Positions 22,313 to 24,058 of a stretch of DNA of 24,058 nucleotides are shown here, piece by piece. Source of the DNA: DAIMZM01 sp036733985 (GTDB taxonomy: Bacteria > Bacillota > Dehalobacteriia > UBA4068); NCBI GenBank assembly GCA_036733985.1, contig DAIMZM010000028.1, positions 1-24,058 of the forward strand, in the 5' to 3' direction. The position numbers were made by a program, and so were the translations under genes. The notes under the pieces were generated by a model that made no database searches, was not told where the DNA came from, and saw only the letters and a list, made by a program, of their open reading frames with translations. Each line of letters starts with the position of its first letter. Position 1 is the stretch's first letter.

Positions 22313-23869
22313 ATGTATAAGATCATCAGCCCGGCCCAGGCCGCCGCTTTGATCAAAGACGGCGACTGCCTGCTGATCAACTGCTTTCTCTCCCTGGGGC
22401 ATACCGACGCGATCCACCAGGCCATTGCCAGCCGCTTCCAGAAAAGCGGCCACCCCAATAACCTGACCCTGCTGGCTTCCGCCGGTTATGGCAACCGGGA
22501 GGAAACCGGCCTGGCCGAAGCCTATGTGCGCCAGGGCGCGGTGCGGCGGGTCATCACCAGCCATTATACCAGCATGCCTGCTACCAGCCGGCTGATCAGG
22601 GAGAACCGCGTGGAAGGCTATACCCTGCCCCTGGGCAGCATTTCCCATGCGCTGCGGGCCATGGTTTCCGGGCAAAAGAGCTACCTGACCCAGCTGGGCC
22701 TGGGCCTCTATGTGGATCCCCGCCTGGACGGGCCGGGCATGAACGACATCTCCCGGCAGGAGCTGGTGCGCCTGGTGCAGGTGGATGGGGAGGAATACCT
22801 GAAATACACCCTGCACATGCCGGATGTTTGCCTGATCAAGGGCACGGCTGTGGACCCCCTGGGCAATATCACCTTTGACGATGAATATATTTACGCCGAC
22901 GCCCTGGCCGCCGCCCAGCTCACCCATAATCAGGGCGGCATTGTGCTGGTGCAGGTGGACCGCACCACCCATCAATTCTCCCGCCCCCGCTTCGTGGTCG
23001 TCCCCGGCATGCTGGTGGACGCGGTGGTGGTGGCGGAACCGGCCCAGCAGACCGCTTCCAGCCAGACCTTGTCCGGCTCCATCCATGTGCCGCCCCTGCA
23101 TATGGATTATTGGATGGGCCGGATGAACCGGGACCGGCCCCCCCGCCATGACGGGGAGGATCAAAGCGCCCATATCATCGGCCGCCGGGCAGCCCAAGAG
23201 CTTAAAGTTGGTCAAATCGTCAATATCGGCATCGGCCTGCCGGAAATGGTAGGCCGGTACGCGGTGGAAGCCAATATGCTGAAGGAGATCACCCTGACCG
23301 TGGAATCCGGCGGCGTGGGCGGGCTGCCTGCCCCGGGCATGTCCTTTGGCGCCACCATCGGCGCGGATATGGTCAGCGAAATGGCGGCCCAGTTTGATTT
23401 TTATGACGGCGGCGGCCTGGATATCTGCTTCATGGGCGCGTTGGAGGTGGATAGCCGGGGCAATGTGAACGTGCACCGGCGGCCTGACCGCTATGTGGGC
23501 ATCGGCGGCTTTGCCAATATTACCGCCGCCGCCCATACCGTGGTCTTTTGCCTGAATTTCCGCTCCCGGGGCCTGGCGGTGAAGGAAGAAGACGGCCTGG
23601 TCACCATTGTGCGGGAAGGTACGGTGGAAAAGCTGAAGCCCGCCATCACCTCGCTGAGCTTTTCCGCTGCCAAAGCCCTGGAAAAGGGGCAGCGGGTGCT
23701 TTATATCACCGAGCGCTGCGTCTTTGAGCTAACGGAAGCGGGCCTGACTCTTACCCAGATCTATCCCGGCGTGCATCTGGAGCGGGATATCCTCTCCCAG
23801 CTCTCCTTCCGGCCCCCGGTACGGCTGGGCCAGATCGCGCCCTGCTCGATCTGCGGCCAACAGCCATGA
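22313..23869 (+). CDS. Family I CoA-transferase, fused subunits (acetate/propionate/3-oxoacid type)
   Basis: A 518-residue enzyme in which the alpha and beta halves of a family I CoA-transferase are fused, as in propionate CoA-transferase and YdiF. It would move CoA between an acyl-CoA and a free short-chain acid. The N-terminal half has the GDCLLINCF and LPLGSISHALRA segments. The C-terminal half has the catalytic glutamate E331 in TVESGGVGG, which forms the CoA thioester, followed by GLPAPGMSFGATIGADM. AAGGAGGG precedes the ATG. No thiolase or dehydrogenase is next to it, so the exact acids are open; fermentative acetate, propionate, lactate or butyrate exchange is likely. Its TGA overlaps the next gene's ATG. 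Confidence 0.93.
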   Translation: MYKIISPAQAAALIKDGDCLLINCFLSLGHTDAIHQAIASRFQKSGHPNNLTLLASAGYGNREETGLAEAYVRQGAVRRVITSHYTSMPATSRLIRENRVEGYTLPLGSISHALRAMVSGQKSYLTQLGLGLYVDPRLDGPGMNDISRQELVRLVQVDGEEYLKYTLHMPDVCLIKGTAVDPLGNITFDDEYIYADALAAAQLTHNQGGIVLVQVDRTTHQFSRPRFVVVPGMLVDAVVVAEPAQQTASSQTLSGSIHVPPLHMDYWMGRMNRDRPPRHDGEDQSAHIIGRRAAQELKVGQIVNIGIGLPEMVGRYAVEANMLKEITLTVESGGVGGLPAPGMSFGATIGADMVSEMAAQFDFYDGGGLDICFMGALEVDSRGNVNVHRRPDRYVGIGGFANITAAAHTVVFCLNFRSRGLAVKEEDGLVTIVREGTVEKLKPAITSLSFSAAKALEKGQRVLYITERCVFELTEAGLTLTQIYPGVHLERDILSQLSFRPPVRLGQIAPCSICGQQP

Positions 23870-24058
23870 ACATCCTGGTCAGCGCCTGCCTGCTGGGCCT
23901 GGCCTGCCGCTATGCCTGGCGGCCGGCCCCGGACGCGCCCCAGGCAGCCCTTATGGAACTGATGCGGCGCCATACCCTGATCCCCGTCTGCCCGGAGCTT
24001 CTGGGCGGCCTGCCCGTGCCCCGGGAGCCGGTTGAACTTTGCCAGGGCAGGGCTTGCT
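23866..24058 (+). CDS. DUF523 family protein, N-terminal part (cut by window edge)
   Basis: The first 64 residues of a DUF523 (YbbK-like) protein. Visible marks are MNILVSACLLGLACRY at the start, HTLIPVCPELLGGLPVPREP in the middle and CQGRAC at the edge; the Cys at positions 8 and 14 and in PVCPE are conserved in the family. Complete members are about 140-160 residues. Its ATG overlaps the TGA of the CoA-transferase (ATGA), so translation is coupled. DUF523 proteins have no settled function; the Cys content suggests metal or sulfur chemistry. Confidence 0.9.
   Translation, partial: MNILVSACLLGLACRYAWRPAPDAPQAALMELMRRHTLIPVCPELLGGLPVPREPVELCQGRAC

Noticed and set aside
1..24058. CRISPR array
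   Set aside because: No regularly spaced short direct repeats were seen anywhere in the window.

Overview
The window looks like chromosomal DNA of a GC-rich member of the Bacillota (Firmicutes), probably an anaerobe of the Clostridia or Negativicutes. This rests on strong AAGGAGG-type ribosome binding sites, consensus sigma-A-like promoters, many intrinsic terminators, and families I know mainly from these groups (DUF3788, YoaP-type GNAT, DUF4176, zinc-ribbon membrane proteins). The genus cannot be told from the sequence alone.

Layout. 1-1165 (-): end of a drug-type ABC exporter operon (ATPase, then permease). 1371-3524 (-): tex, an RNA-binding transcription accessory protein. 3803-4894 (-): a membrane-anchored protein of unknown function. 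5105-7565 (+): an accessory cassette with a modular toxin-like protein (two peptidoglycan-binding-like repeats, a GHH motif, a glycine zipper), a possible immunity protein and a DUF4176 gene broken by two lesions. About 80%-identical copies of a hairpin element flank this cassette; one copy is the terminator of a CAT-anticodon tRNA (7778-7853, -), the other is an orphan. 7929-9923 (-): a Zn/Cd-type P1B ATPase whose promoter carries two palindromic ArsR/SmtB-like operators. 10283-10753 (+): a membrane-anchored Mrr-like nuclease.

11100-15363 (+): carA-carB, preceded by a leader with a promoter, a possible 56-codon leader peptide and a terminator-like hairpin just before carA, which resembles translation-coupled pyrimidine attenuation. 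18328-15404 (-): a three-gene operon of HSL-type esterase, alcohol-acetyltransferase/condensation-like enzyme and zinc-ribbon six-helix membrane protein. 18705-19903 (+): DUF3788 and a YoaP-like GNAT behind stacked promoters and hairpins. 21980-19984 (-): GyrI-like protein, GNAT and AraC/GyrI regulator. 22313-24058 (+): a family I CoA-transferase overlapping a DUF523 gene that runs off the window.

Most genes are ordinary housekeeping or small adaptive operons. The best candidates for something poorly described are the flanked toxin-like cassette, the carAB leader and the esterase/acyltransferase/membrane-protein operon. There is no CRISPR array, transposase or integrase.
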